This document shows, piece after piece, positions 52,934-62,424 of a stretch of 64,000 nucleotides of DNA (position 1 is its first letter; each line of letters opens with the position of its first letter). Source of the DNA: an uncultured Alphaproteobacteria bacterium (GTDB taxonomy: Bacteria; Pseudomonadota; Alphaproteobacteria; HIMB59; GCA-002718135); assembly GCA_902635455.1 (NCBI GenBank), contig CACPNW010000004.1, positions 1 to 64,000 on the forward strand, read 5' to 3'. The notes beneath the pieces were generated by a model, which had not been told where the DNA came from, ran no database searches, and saw only the letters and a program-made list of their open reading frames with translations. A program made the translations under genes and the position numbers.

Positions 52934-53866
52934 ATGTATAATATATTTAAACCGCTTCTTAAAAAATTTGAATCTTTTATATTGAAAAACTTTGAAAAGC
53001 AAAAAATACAAGTCTCAAAAAATTTTTTTTTAAATCTTGAATTAAATCTAGATAAAATTGAAAATATTGACTCTATAAATTATAAGGTATTTTCTCAAAA
53101 TGGCGAAGATGGGATTATACAATATCTAATTAAATCATTAAAACTTAAGAAAATTAAATTTGTAGAAATTGGAACAGAGGATTACTCAGAAAGCAATACT
53201 AGATATATTTTTGAAACCACTAGGTGTGATGGCTTAATAATTGATCCTCTTAAAAATCTTAAAGATAAAGTTAAAAATACAGTTACAAATTTTTGGAAAA
53301 ATAATTTATTGATTATAAATGACTTTGCTAGTCCAAGTAATATAAATTTAATTTTAGAAAAAAATAACTTTAATAATAATATTGATCTTTTTTCTATTGA
53401 TATTGATGGTGTTGATTACTGGATTATAAAAGAATTAAAAAAGAATATTTCAAAAATATTTGTTGCTGAATATAATCCTTATTTTGGTCCAGATTTAGAA
53501 ATTACTGTTCCTAATATAGAAAATTTCAATAGATCATCTTATCATTATTCAAATTTATGTTTTGGGGTTTCATTAAAATCGTTAATAAAAATTATGATTG
53601 AAAAAAATTATACTTTTGTTGGTTCAAATGAATTTAGAAACAATGCTTTTTTTGTATCGAATGAGCATATAAGTAATATTAAACTTAAAATACCCAATAT
53701 ACAAAATTTAGAAGAATTTACTGATGCAACCTTTAAAGAAAGTAGAAACAAAGATGGAAATCTATCACTTATAGAGCCAAAAAAAATATTAAATAAAATT
53801 AGAAATTGTGAAGTAATTAACCTAAAAAATAATCAATTAGTAAAAATTAACGAATTATTAAAATGA
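52934..53866 (+). CDS. FkbM-like methyltransferase-fold protein
   Basis: YKVFSQNGEDGIIQYLIKSLKLKKIKFVEIGTEDYSESNTRYIFE; IDLFSIDIDGVDYWI. Confidence 0.6.
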   Translation: MYNIFKPLLKKFESFILKNFEKQKIQVSKNFFLNLELNLDKIENIDSINYKVFSQNGEDGIIQYLIKSLKLKKIKFVEIGTEDYSESNTRYIFETTRCDGLIIDPLKNLKDKVKNTVTNFWKNNLLIINDFASPSNINLILEKNNFNNNIDLFSIDIDGVDYWIIKELKKNISKIFVAEYNPYFGPDLEITVPNIENFNRSSYHYSNLCFGVSLKSLIKIMIEKNYTFVGSNEFRNNAFFVSNEHISNIKLKIPNIQNLEEFTDATFKESRNKDGNLSLIEPKKILNKIRNCEVINLKNNQLVKINELLK

Positions 53867-54495
53867 AAAAAAAAATTAATTTAAATGATGCTTATTCTTT
53901 AAAAACACCTGGGGACTCTAAAAAACTTTATAAAAAATGGGCACAAACCTATGATAAGGATTTTGCATTAAGTTCAAATTATTTATCTCCAAAAAAAATT
54001 GCTAATTTTTTTAATAAGTATTCAATGAATTCAGATACCCCAATTCTTGATGTTGGAGCAGGAACAGGTTTAGTTGGTCAATTTCTAAACAAAAGTGGTA
54101 CAAAAGAAATAATTGGAATAGATATTTCTTCTGATATGTTAGAAATGGCAAATGTTAAAAAGTGTTATTCATCTCTAATAGCAGCTGATATTACAAAAAA
54201 AATTCCATTCAAAGATGCTTCTATTGGAGCGATTGTAAGTGCTGGAACTTTTACTCATGGACATGTTGGAGCAGATGCAATTGATGAACTTTTACGAATT
54301 ACTAAACCAGGAGGCTTATTCGTTTTATCTATTAATTCAAAAGTTTTTATTGATGGAGGTTTTAAGAAAAAATTTTTAAAAATTAGAAATATAATTTCCT
54401 CACCCATTTTTAAGGAATTTAATGCGCATGGAAAACATAAAAATAAAAAATATAAAGAGGTAAAAATTTTAGCATCAATATTTCGTAAAAAATGA
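53863..54495 (+). CDS. Class I SAM-dependent methyltransferase
   Basis: YKKWAQTYDKDF; PILDVGAGTGLVGQFL; EIIGIDISSDMLEMA. Confidence 0.9.
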   Translation: MKKKINLNDAYSLKTPGDSKKLYKKWAQTYDKDFALSSNYLSPKKIANFFNKYSMNSDTPILDVGAGTGLVGQFLNKSGTKEIIGIDISSDMLEMANVKKCYSSLIAADITKKIPFKDASIGAIVSAGTFTHGHVGADAIDELLRITKPGGLFVLSINSKVFIDGGFKKKFLKIRNIISSPIFKEFNAHGKHKNKKYKEVKILASIFRKK

Positions 54496-54550
54496 AATTT
54501 TATATTTTATTATTTTAAAAAAATGTTAATAAAAATTCAATTTATAATTC

Positions 54551-55030
54551 ATGAATCTAAAAAAATATAAATATAACTTCAATTTTTTTAATTGGATAAA
54601 AAGAACAGAATTAGTAGAATTAAATGAAATAAACACAGAAGATGATCCTATAAGACCTGAATTAAGCAATGATTTTAGGACTTCTAGTGGAAGAAAAATA
54701 TTTGGTCTAAAATATGATGGTGATATTGAAGGAGTTGTTTGCGTTGCTTTTACAAGTGATATACCTGAAACAGTCAAAGAATTAGAATTAATGAGTACTA
54801 GTGAGGAAAAAGCTAAAATTGCAGTTGCTTACACTCTTTGGTCTTTAAAAAAAGGAGCTGGTAAAAAAATAATGAAAGAACTTTTAAAACATTTAAAAGA
54901 AGAAAATAGTTTAGATAGTGTAATGACACTCTCTCCCTTAACGCCTATGGCAACTCATTACCATATTAGAAATGGCGCCAAACTAGTAAAAATTAACCCT
55001 ACAACTCAAAATTTTGAATATAAAGTTTAG
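54551..55030 (+). CDS. GNAT-fold / malonyl-CoA decarboxylase C-terminal-like protein
   Basis: LKYDGDIEGVVCVAFTSDIPETVKELE...SVMTLSPLTPMATHYHIRNGAKLVKINP. Confidence 0.5.
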   Translation: MNLKKYKYNFNFFNWIKRTELVELNEINTEDDPIRPELSNDFRTSSGRKIFGLKYDGDIEGVVCVAFTSDIPETVKELELMSTSEEKAKIAVAYTLWSLKKGAGKKIMKELLKHLKEENSLDSVMTLSPLTPMATHYHIRNGAKLVKINPTTQNFEYKV

Positions 55031-55057
55031 ATTAGTAATACTAAACCATAGAATAAT

Positions 55058-55080
55058 TGATAATATTTAAAATATTATCA
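55058..55080. terminator. Perfect AT-only inverted repeat between convergent genes, possible bidirectional terminator
   Basis: TGATAATATT-TAA-AATATTATCA, 10-bp arms. Confidence 0.45.
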
Positions 55081-55746
55081 TTAATGTATTTTTTTAATAT
55101 TTTTGTAAATTAATTCAGCCAATATAAAATCAGATTTTTCATCAATATCAAAATGTTCCGGTGAGTTTAGAACAAGAGGATAAAATTTATTACCAAAAAT
55201 TTTTCCTTCTTTTTTCATGAAATTTGATTTAACAATACTAAAAGCAAAATTCAAAGCATAAATTTTTTTTAAATTTTGAGATCTTGGATGATTATTTGGA
55301 TTGTAATTTATAGCCTTTCCCTTAAACCACATATACTCCTGTATTATGTGAACAGTTGTTAAAGAGTCATATTTTTGTTTATTTTTGTTAAAAAAATTGT
55401 AAGCTTTTTTAATTGATTTATCACTAATTAATGGTGAAGTTACATTTACATAACAAATATATTTGTTTTTTACTCTTGATGCTAAATACTTATAAACTTC
55501 TTTCATCGGAATTGTTGATGTTGCATATTTTTTTGGCCTAATATCTATATTTATTTTATTTTTTTTTCCAATTTTTACAGATTTCTTACAATCTGTACTT
55601 AATAATATTTCAGGTTTTTTAAATATTCTTTTAATTTGATTAATTTTTAACTGTAATAAATTTGTATTATGAAATTTTTTAATATTTTTATCTATTACTC
55701 TTTGACTACCCTTTCTTACTGGAATTATGAAAACAAAATCTTTCAT
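55081..55746 (-). CDS. Acylneuraminate (nonulosonate) cytidylyltransferase-like protein
   Basis: FVFIIPVRKGSQRVIDKNIKKFHNTNLL; ICYVNVTSPLISDKSIKKA. Confidence 0.85.
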   Translation of the reverse strand: MKDFVFIIPVRKGSQRVIDKNIKKFHNTNLLQLKINQIKRIFKKPEILLSTDCKKSVKIGKKNKINIDIRPKKYATSTIPMKEVYKYLASRVKNKYICYVNVTSPLISDKSIKKAYNFFNKNKQKYDSLTTVHIIQEYMWFKGKAINYNPNNHPRSQNLKKIYALNFAFSIVKSNFMKKEGKIFGNKFYPLVLNSPEHFDIDEKSDFILAELIYKNIKKIH

Positions 55747-55747
55747 C

Positions 55748-57559
55748 TTAAAATAATTTTTTATATAAAATATTATGATTTTCTAATAATTTCTTCTCAT
55801 TAATAAGTTTTGAATATTTATTTTTTTTCATTATTCTATTTTCTTCTAGTGATATAATAAAATTGTTTATTACTAAATATTCAATTGTACCTCCTAATAA
55901 ATGCTCAACAGCTTGATAAGGTGAAGAAATTGTTGAAATACCATGCCTATTAAAACTAGTATTTAAAATAGAATAACAACCTGTAAGTTTGCCAAATTTT
56001 AGTATCAGATCATGAAATGAGGGATTAAATTCTTTAATAACTAGTTGTGTTCTACAAGAGTTATCTACATGACAAGCTGCTGGAGCTATTTTTTTAAAGT
56101 AAGAACCAGCTTTTTGGGTTAACTGCATATATAGAGAGGCTTTTTCGTCCTTAAAATATTCACTAAATTTTTCTTCAATTATTGCAGGGGCGAACGGCAT
56201 AAACCAATCTCTACGCTTAATAAATAAATTTAACTTTTGTTTAGAATTAATATTTCTAGGATCAGCTAGTATTGACCTTGAACCAAGTGATCTTGGTCCA
56301 TATTCACCTCTTCCTCTAAAAAGCCCAATAATTTTTCCATCTACAATTTTTTTTACTAAAAAAGAATTTACTTTTTTATAAGAATCAAATTTTTTATAAT
56401 TTAAATTGAAATTTTGAATAATCTCTTTTATCTCAAAATCTTTAAAAGATGGCCCTAAATAAGGCGATAAACCAAATTTGGACATATATTTTTTTGAAAA
56501 TTTTTTTTTCTTATGTTTAAATTTTATATAAAGTGCCATACCAAGAGAAAGTCCTGAGTCTCCAGGAGACATTGAAAAATAATAATTTTTAAATTCAGTT
56601 TTTTTTATAATCTCTTTATTAAGAACAACATTATTAAATAAGCCTCCTACACAAATTAGATTATCTTTATTTGTGGCAAATATACTTTTAATAAAATCAA
56701 TTGTTATATCTATTAATAGTTTTTCTCCTGTAATAGCTATATCTTCAGCCTTATATTTTTTACAAATGTTAAGTAATTTAGAATTAGTAGGAGAGATTTT
56801 TAAATATTTTTTTGGTTCGAATGTTTGATACTTGATTTTTTCAAATTGAGTGGATGTTTTTTTTCTTTTATTACTAAATATAATTTTTTGTTTTTTTAAA
56901 TCTAATAAAAAGAAATTTTTTAACTTTACATATAATTGTTTTGAAAATTTTCCATAAGCTGCTAGCCCTGAGGTTTTTCCATTGTTATCATAAAATCCAA
57001 GAACATCAGTTAAATGATTGTGAAACGCTGCTATTCCTAAGCCTTGATTATTAAAAGTTTCACCAAATTTTTTAAAATTAAGCTTATCTGAACCTTTATA
57101 ATTTATTTCACCCCAAAGCATTCTTCGTTGATCACCGAAATCCCCTCCACCGTCTATTGATAATATTTTTGAACTTTTGAAAGGAGAAGCAAAAAAGCCA
57201 TTATAAATATGGCCCATATGATGTGGTATCTCTATAACATTTTTGGTAATAAATTTTTTTAAATCTTTTTTAGTTGTTGCTTTTAATAAATCTACAAAAA
57301 AATATTTATATCCTTCTAAAGATATTTTTCTAAAAGGTTTACTAAAAATCCAATAATCTATTTTTTGTGGTACTAAATTTATTTCTTTGAAACCAAAAAA
57401 TAAAGATCTTATTGGAATAGAATTACCTTCATCATTTTTCGATCCTCTTAGTTTGGCTTCTTCATAAGAATATATTTTGTTATTAGAAATGATGGTAACA
57501 TTTTGATCATGTCTATATTGTTCATCCATAGGATGGGGATAAATTGACACTATATTCAT
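55748..57559 (-). CDS. NodU/CmcH-family carbamoyltransferase
   Basis: HHMGHIYNGFFASPF; SIDGGGDFGD; CVGGLFNNVVLNKEI; LFRGRGEYGPRSLGSRSILADPR; LNTSFNRHG. Confidence 0.9.
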   Translation of the reverse strand: MNIVSIYPHPMDEQYRHDQNVTIISNNKIYSYEEAKLRGSKNDEGNSIPIRSLFFGFKEINLVPQKIDYWIFSKPFRKISLEGYKYFFVDLLKATTKKDLKKFITKNVIEIPHHMGHIYNGFFASPFKSSKILSIDGGGDFGDQRRMLWGEINYKGSDKLNFKKFGETFNNQGLGIAAFHNHLTDVLGFYDNNGKTSGLAAYGKFSKQLYVKLKNFFLLDLKKQKIIFSNKRKKTSTQFEKIKYQTFEPKKYLKISPTNSKLLNICKKYKAEDIAITGEKLLIDITIDFIKSIFATNKDNLICVGGLFNNVVLNKEIIKKTEFKNYYFSMSPGDSGLSLGMALYIKFKHKKKKFSKKYMSKFGLSPYLGPSFKDFEIKEIIQNFNLNYKKFDSYKKVNSFLVKKIVDGKIIGLFRGRGEYGPRSLGSRSILADPRNINSKQKLNLFIKRRDWFMPFAPAIIEEKFSEYFKDEKASLYMQLTQKAGSYFKKIAPAACHVDNSCRTQLVIKEFNPSFHDLILKFGKLTGCYSILNTSFNRHGISTISSPYQAVEHLLGGTIEYLVINNFIISLEENRIMKKNKYSKLINEKKLLENHNILYKKLF

Positions 57560-57686
57560 TGTTGGTTAATAAGCATTTTAAATATGATAAATCAATATTT
57601 TAAATTAAGAAAATATTATATAAGGTTTTCAATAAATTTATCATTGAAATCTCAATACAAAGCAAATTATATCTGATATTATTTAT

Positions 57687-58427
57687 ATGGTGATCAAAAA
57701 GAAAAAAAAGTCAGCAGGTGATACAATATATACTGAAAATGCTTCCTGGAGCTTTGGGAATAAGGTACCTAAAAGTTTTTCAAAGCATATTAAAAAATCA
57801 GTACCTATGTATGAAGAAGCTCATAATATAGTTGAAGAAGTTTCTGATTTTTTTTTAAAAGAAAAATCAATATGCTATGATTTAGGTTGCTCTACAGGAC
57901 TACTTATAAATAAGTTATCAAATAGACACCCAAATAAATATGTTGATTTTATTGGTATTGATTCAATTAAACAAATGATTACTCAAGCAAAAAAAGAAAA
58001 TAAAAAAAATAAAAATAATAAAAATAAAATTAAGTATCAAAATGGTGATATTAAAAAAATTAAATTAAAAAAATCTGATCTAATTATATCTTGTTACACA
58101 ATGCAATTTATTGAACCAAAATTTAGACAAATTATTATTAACAAAATATATAAATCTTTGAATTGGGGTGGTGGTTTTTTAATGTTTGAAAAAATAAGAG
58201 CATCTGATGCAAGATTTCAAGATATTTTCTCAATAGTCTATAATGATTTTAAATTAAAGAATGGTTATTCACCAAGTGAAATTATTCATAAAACAAAAAG
58301 TTTAAAAGGTGTTTTAGAGCCTTTTTCTGATTATGGAAATAAAAGTTTATTAAAAAGAGCAGGTTTTGAGGATAGTATCCCAATTTTTCAATGGCTTTGT
58401 TTTAAAGGATATCTTTGTATAAAATAG
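57687..58427 (+). CDS. CmoA-like class I SAM methyltransferase
   Basis: ASWSFGNKVPKSFSKHIKKSVPMYEEAHNIVEEVSDFF...CYDLGCSTGLLINKL. Confidence 0.85.
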   Translation: MVIKKKKKSAGDTIYTENASWSFGNKVPKSFSKHIKKSVPMYEEAHNIVEEVSDFFLKEKSICYDLGCSTGLLINKLSNRHPNKYVDFIGIDSIKQMITQAKKENKKNKNNKNKIKYQNGDIKKIKLKKSDLIISCYTMQFIEPKFRQIIINKIYKSLNWGGGFLMFEKIRASDARFQDIFSIVYNDFKLKNGYSPSEIIHKTKSLKGVLEPFSDYGNKSLLKRAGFEDSIPIFQWLCFKGYLCIK

Positions 58428-58430
58428 TCA

Positions 58431-59384
58431 ATGAATAATTCTGACATAAAAAAATATTTAAAATATCTTAATTTTGATAAATTTTATAAACCAAAATATA
58501 AAAGGTGTGAAATTTGTAATTCCAACAAAACAAAATTGCTAAGAAAAAAAATATCATGGAACAATAATAAGTTTGGAGTTTTGCCAGTTCATTGTTGTCT
58601 TAATTGTGGATTTGTTTTTCAAAATCCAAGATTTGATAAACAATTTTATAAAAACTATTATGAAAAAGCATATAGAAATATAACCTTAGGAACTCAAAAA
58701 CCTCCAAAAAAATATTTGGATGATCAAAAAAGTAGGGGGAAAAAATTATTTAAATTTCTAAAACCTCATATACCAAAAAAAGGTTCTATGTTAGACGTAG
58801 GCTCTTCTGTTGGTTTGATGTTACTACCTTTTTTAAAAAATAATTGGAAGTGTAGTGGAAATGATCCAATTAGGAGTTATGTTGATTATGGTAAACAAAA
58901 GTTTAATCTTCCAGTTGAGTGTATTCTTTCGGAAGATATGAAGCTTAAAAAAAGAAGCTTAGATCTTATCATAATTATGGGCTCATTAGAGCATGTTGTT
59001 GATGTAAATTTAGTTATGAAAAAATGTTCAGAAGCATCAAAAACTAATGGAATTTTAGTTTTAGAAGCAAGAGGAGACCCTTTAGGTAACACTAAAAAAT
59101 TTTTTAATCAAAGTCATCATAGATATTTTTTTGAAAATACTCTGGAATTAATTATGATTAAGTATGGATGGGAGCCTTTTTTAACCACCAAATATCCAAT
59201 TACAGGCCCAACAAGACAAAACACTATTTTTTGTTTAGGAAGATTTAAAGGAGAAAGTATTAAAAAGAATTTTAAAAAAGCAATTAAATTTGGAAAAAAA
59301 GAAACTTTTGATGATATTTTTTTTAAACTAAAATATTATAATTATTTAGCAAAAAATTCTTCAAACAAATTGCTTCTCAGATAA
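58431..59384 (+). CDS. SAM methyltransferase with N-terminal zinc-ribbon
   Basis: RCEICNSNKTKL...VHCCLNCGFVFQNPRFD; GSMLDVGSSVGLMLLPFL; GSLEHVVDVN. Confidence 0.85.
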   Translation: MNNSDIKKYLKYLNFDKFYKPKYKRCEICNSNKTKLLRKKISWNNNKFGVLPVHCCLNCGFVFQNPRFDKQFYKNYYEKAYRNITLGTQKPPKKYLDDQKSRGKKLFKFLKPHIPKKGSMLDVGSSVGLMLLPFLKNNWKCSGNDPIRSYVDYGKQKFNLPVECILSEDMKLKKRSLDLIIIMGSLEHVVDVNLVMKKCSEASKTNGILVLEARGDPLGNTKKFFNQSHHRYFFENTLELIMIKYGWEPFLTTKYPITGPTRQNTIFCLGRFKGESIKKNFKKAIKFGKKETFDDIFFKLKYYNYLAKNSSNKLLLR

Positions 59385-61227
59385 GATTGCTTTGTAAATT
59401 ATTTTTCCAAATTACATAATTTAAAATCCTAAAATATGAATCATTATTAGTTCTGTATTTAAGGTTTTTATTGTCATTTCTTAAGTTGTCTAAAATTAAT
59501 CTTGGATCAAAATAAATATTATTTTGAAATGAATTTAGATAGTCACAAAATTTTTCATAATAATTATTAAATATCATTACTTTAGAACTTCCTGGTCTTC
59601 CAATTTTTTTCTTATGTAAATATTTATGTGGAAGCTTGTCATTCATAATTTTTCTCAGCATATATTTAGAAAAACCATCTTTCATAAAAAAACTTTCGTT
59701 TAATGAAAATACATATTCCATAAATTTATAATCAACAAATGGTGTTCTATTTTCAATACTATTGCCCATTGAAATTCTATCCTCTAATCTTAAAATATGA
59801 GGTAAATCTCTTTTGAATAAATGACAATATAGAAATTTTTTAAATGAATTTTCATCATCTGGTTTGGAGTCATTATAAAATTTTAAATCTGAAGGTAAAT
59901 TTGATTCTTTAATTTTTAAAAAATTAAAAACTTCTAAATCTTCAATGTCATTATTACGATTTAAAATATCTTTATAGTTATCTAAATTTTTTTTAAAATT
60001 TAAAAAACTACTTCCAAGATTTTTTTTAATATTATCAATTAAAATTTGAGGTATAGGTTTATTTTTATTTAAATAAACACTATTTATAAAAGGAATAAAC
60101 ATTCGATTATATCCTCCTAATAATTCATCTCCCCCCTCACCTACTAATAGAACTTTATATCCCTGCTTATGTATATGTTTTCTTAATAAAAACTGATTAA
60201 CAAATGAGACTGCATTGATTGGCTCATCTTGTATAGATAAAATTTTTTCTAATATATCTCCATTTAACCCTTCTCTGCAATCAACATAAGAATGGTTTAA
60301 AGAATTTTCTTTTATAAATTCATCAATAAATATTTTTTCATCATTTTCTTCTTCATATTCAGAGTTAAAGCTAAATGCTTTATAATTAATATTATTATTT
60401 TCCAAACTTGTTTTAACTATTGAAGAGCTATCAAGACCTCCTGACAAAGTAAAGGCTATAGGAACATCTGCTCTCAGATGTAAATTAATATTTTGATTAA
60501 AATTATAATTAAATTCTTCAAGGTCAAACTTCTTATTTTGATTTATTTCTAATTTCCAATATTTTTTTATTTTAATTTTTGAACCTTCAATTATACCCAT
60601 ACATCCTGCAGGCAATGTAAATATATCTTTATAAAAAGTTTCATTAGTATCATCTGACCAACCTCTTAATAAATATTTTAAAACAACTTTTTCGTTTTCA
60701 TTTATTTCATTTTTATTTTTTACTAAAATGATATCTTTGATTTCAGAGCTTAGTATTAATCCTTCAGAAAAAAAAGAGTAGTAAAAAGGTTTTTGTCCAA
60801 GATGGTCCCTAAAGCAATAAATTTTATTTATTCTTTCATCAAAAATAATAAAACTAAACATTCCTCTAATCTTTTTTATAAAATCTAGACCCCAAACTTC
60901 ATAGCTTTTTAACAACACTTCAGTATCTGAAGAAGTTTTAAAAGAAATATTTTTTTGTTCTAACTCATTTTTTAATTCCAAATAATTGTATATTTCACCA
61001 TTAAACACTAATACAATTTTGCCGTCATTGCTTAAAAATGGTTGATTTGCATTTTTTGATAAATCAATAATCTTTAATCTTCTAAATAAAATTGAATATT
61101 TCTTTTTTTCAATTTTATTAATATCATCTGGACCTCTATGAAAATTCAAACCACTTAACTTATTAAAAATATTATTAAGTTTATCAGTATTTAAATTTGA
61201 GTTTACTATAGATACAAATCCACACAT
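59377..61227 (-). CDS. asnB: Asparagine synthase (glutamine-hydrolysing), AsnB-type
   Basis: MCGFVSIVN; LNFHRGPDD; LVFNGEIYNYLELKNEL; FTLSGGLDSSSIV; LLVGEGGDELLGGYNR. Confidence 0.95.
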   Translation of the reverse strand: MCGFVSIVNSNLNTDKLNNIFNKLSGLNFHRGPDDINKIEKKKYSILFRRLKIIDLSKNANQPFLSNDGKIVLVFNGEIYNYLELKNELEQKNISFKTSSDTEVLLKSYEVWGLDFIKKIRGMFSFIIFDERINKIYCFRDHLGQKPFYYSFFSEGLILSSEIKDIILVKNKNEINENEKVVLKYLLRGWSDDTNETFYKDIFTLPAGCMGIIEGSKIKIKKYWKLEINQNKKFDLEEFNYNFNQNINLHLRADVPIAFTLSGGLDSSSIVKTSLENNNINYKAFSFNSEYEEENDEKIFIDEFIKENSLNHSYVDCREGLNGDILEKILSIQDEPINAVSFVNQFLLRKHIHKQGYKVLLVGEGGDELLGGYNRMFIPFINSVYLNKNKPIPQILIDNIKKNLGSSFLNFKKNLDNYKDILNRNNDIEDLEVFNFLKIKESNLPSDLKFYNDSKPDDENSFKKFLYCHLFKRDLPHILRLEDRISMGNSIENRTPFVDYKFMEYVFSLNESFFMKDGFSKYMLRKIMNDKLPHKYLHKKKIGRPGSSKVMIFNNYYEKFCDYLNSFQNNIYFDPRLILDNLRNDNKNLKYRTNNDSYFRILNYVIWKNNLQSNLI

Positions 61228-61278
61228 TAGTTTGCTTAATATTAATTAGGAAATTAAATAAATTTATTTATATTATAA

Positions 61279-62415
61279 TTAATCAAATATAAATTTATTA
61301 TCCAATTTTTTTATCCATTCCCTATATTTATCAGAAAGATCTATCAATTTTATATAAAACTCATCATCTAGGCCATTTTTGAAATTATTTGAGATATTCT
61401 TTCTATATTCCAAATCTGCGTCTTCATAAGTCATTTTTTTGGCATTTTTATCAGAAATTGATTGATTTCCATATCTTTTATAAACTGACCTAGTAAAGCC
61501 TTGGTTTAATAACTTTCTCGGAATCTTTTGTTTTTTCATTTCTTTTAATAATTGATTAGTTTTTTCAATTTTCAATATTTTTAATATTCTATCTATCCAA
61601 GGATCAGGATTAACTACAAATTTTTCAAATGGTAAAAAAATAAAACTGTTTTCATTTAATGTTATTTTGTCAAAATCAAAATTGAAATAAAAACCAAAGA
61701 TTCTTTCTAGGTATGATACTACAAATTCATTGGTATTTACATTATCAGCATCTGCAAAAACATTTTCTTTTGAATAGTAATCGAAAAATAAAGATTTACC
61801 AGCATTTGAAAAACATTGAAAAGTAAAAACTTTTTCCGGATTGTCTATATATACTTCTTTATATAAAATACTAACTTGTTTAAACATATAAACTGGATCA
61901 CGAACTGTTTCAATAAATAATAATCTTTTTTTTAAGGCATCTGAAATTGCGTTTATAAAAAAAATTAGATGTGAACTTACAAAACACGTAATAGGTTTTT
62001 TTTCATTAATAATTTTTGGAATATGATTATCTCCTTTTTTAAAAGCTCTTAATAAATATTTTAAAAATTTACCTGAATTATATACACTCGAAACATCAGT
62101 AAAGCGAAAGTTTGAATTTCTCGACATCATTTGGTTGTATATTGTATGATCTGCATACTGTTTTATAAATTCTTTGTAAGAACCAGGATCAATTTTTTGA
62201 TTGTACAAAAAGCTTGATATCCATTCGATTTCATAAGGATAAATCATAGACTCTACATTTTGCATAGATGATATGATCGGGGAAAGCATAGTTTTTCCTG
62301 AAGCTGAAAAACCATTTACAAAAACTACTTTGTTTGAAAAAGTTTTACTTTTTTTAATCTTTCTTTTTTTGTCAGCTTCCTCTAAACCTATATCATTAGT
62401 AAATTTAAATATCAT
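61279..62415 (-). CDS. Sulfotransferase-like P-loop protein
   Basis: VVFVNGFSASGKTMLSPIISSM (PAPS/P-loop-like); LLFIETVRDPVYMFKQ. Confidence 0.65.
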   Translation of the reverse strand: MIFKFTNDIGLEEADKKRKIKKSKTFSNKVVFVNGFSASGKTMLSPIISSMQNVESMIYPYEIEWISSFLYNQKIDPGSYKEFIKQYADHTIYNQMMSRNSNFRFTDVSSVYNSGKFLKYLLRAFKKGDNHIPKIINEKKPITCFVSSHLIFFINAISDALKKRLLFIETVRDPVYMFKQVSILYKEVYIDNPEKVFTFQCFSNAGKSLFFDYYSKENVFADADNVNTNEFVVSYLERIFGFYFNFDFDKITLNENSFIFLPFEKFVVNPDPWIDRILKILKIEKTNQLLKEMKKQKIPRKLLNQGFTRSVYKRYGNQSISDKNAKKMTYEDADLEYRKNISNNFKNGLDDEFYIKLIDLSDKYREWIKKLDNKFIFD

Positions 62416-62424
62416 TTAATTGAC

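Noticed and set aside
54526-54777. 83-aa minus-strand ORF
   Set aside because: Antisense to the GNAT-like gene; composition expected from antisense reading.
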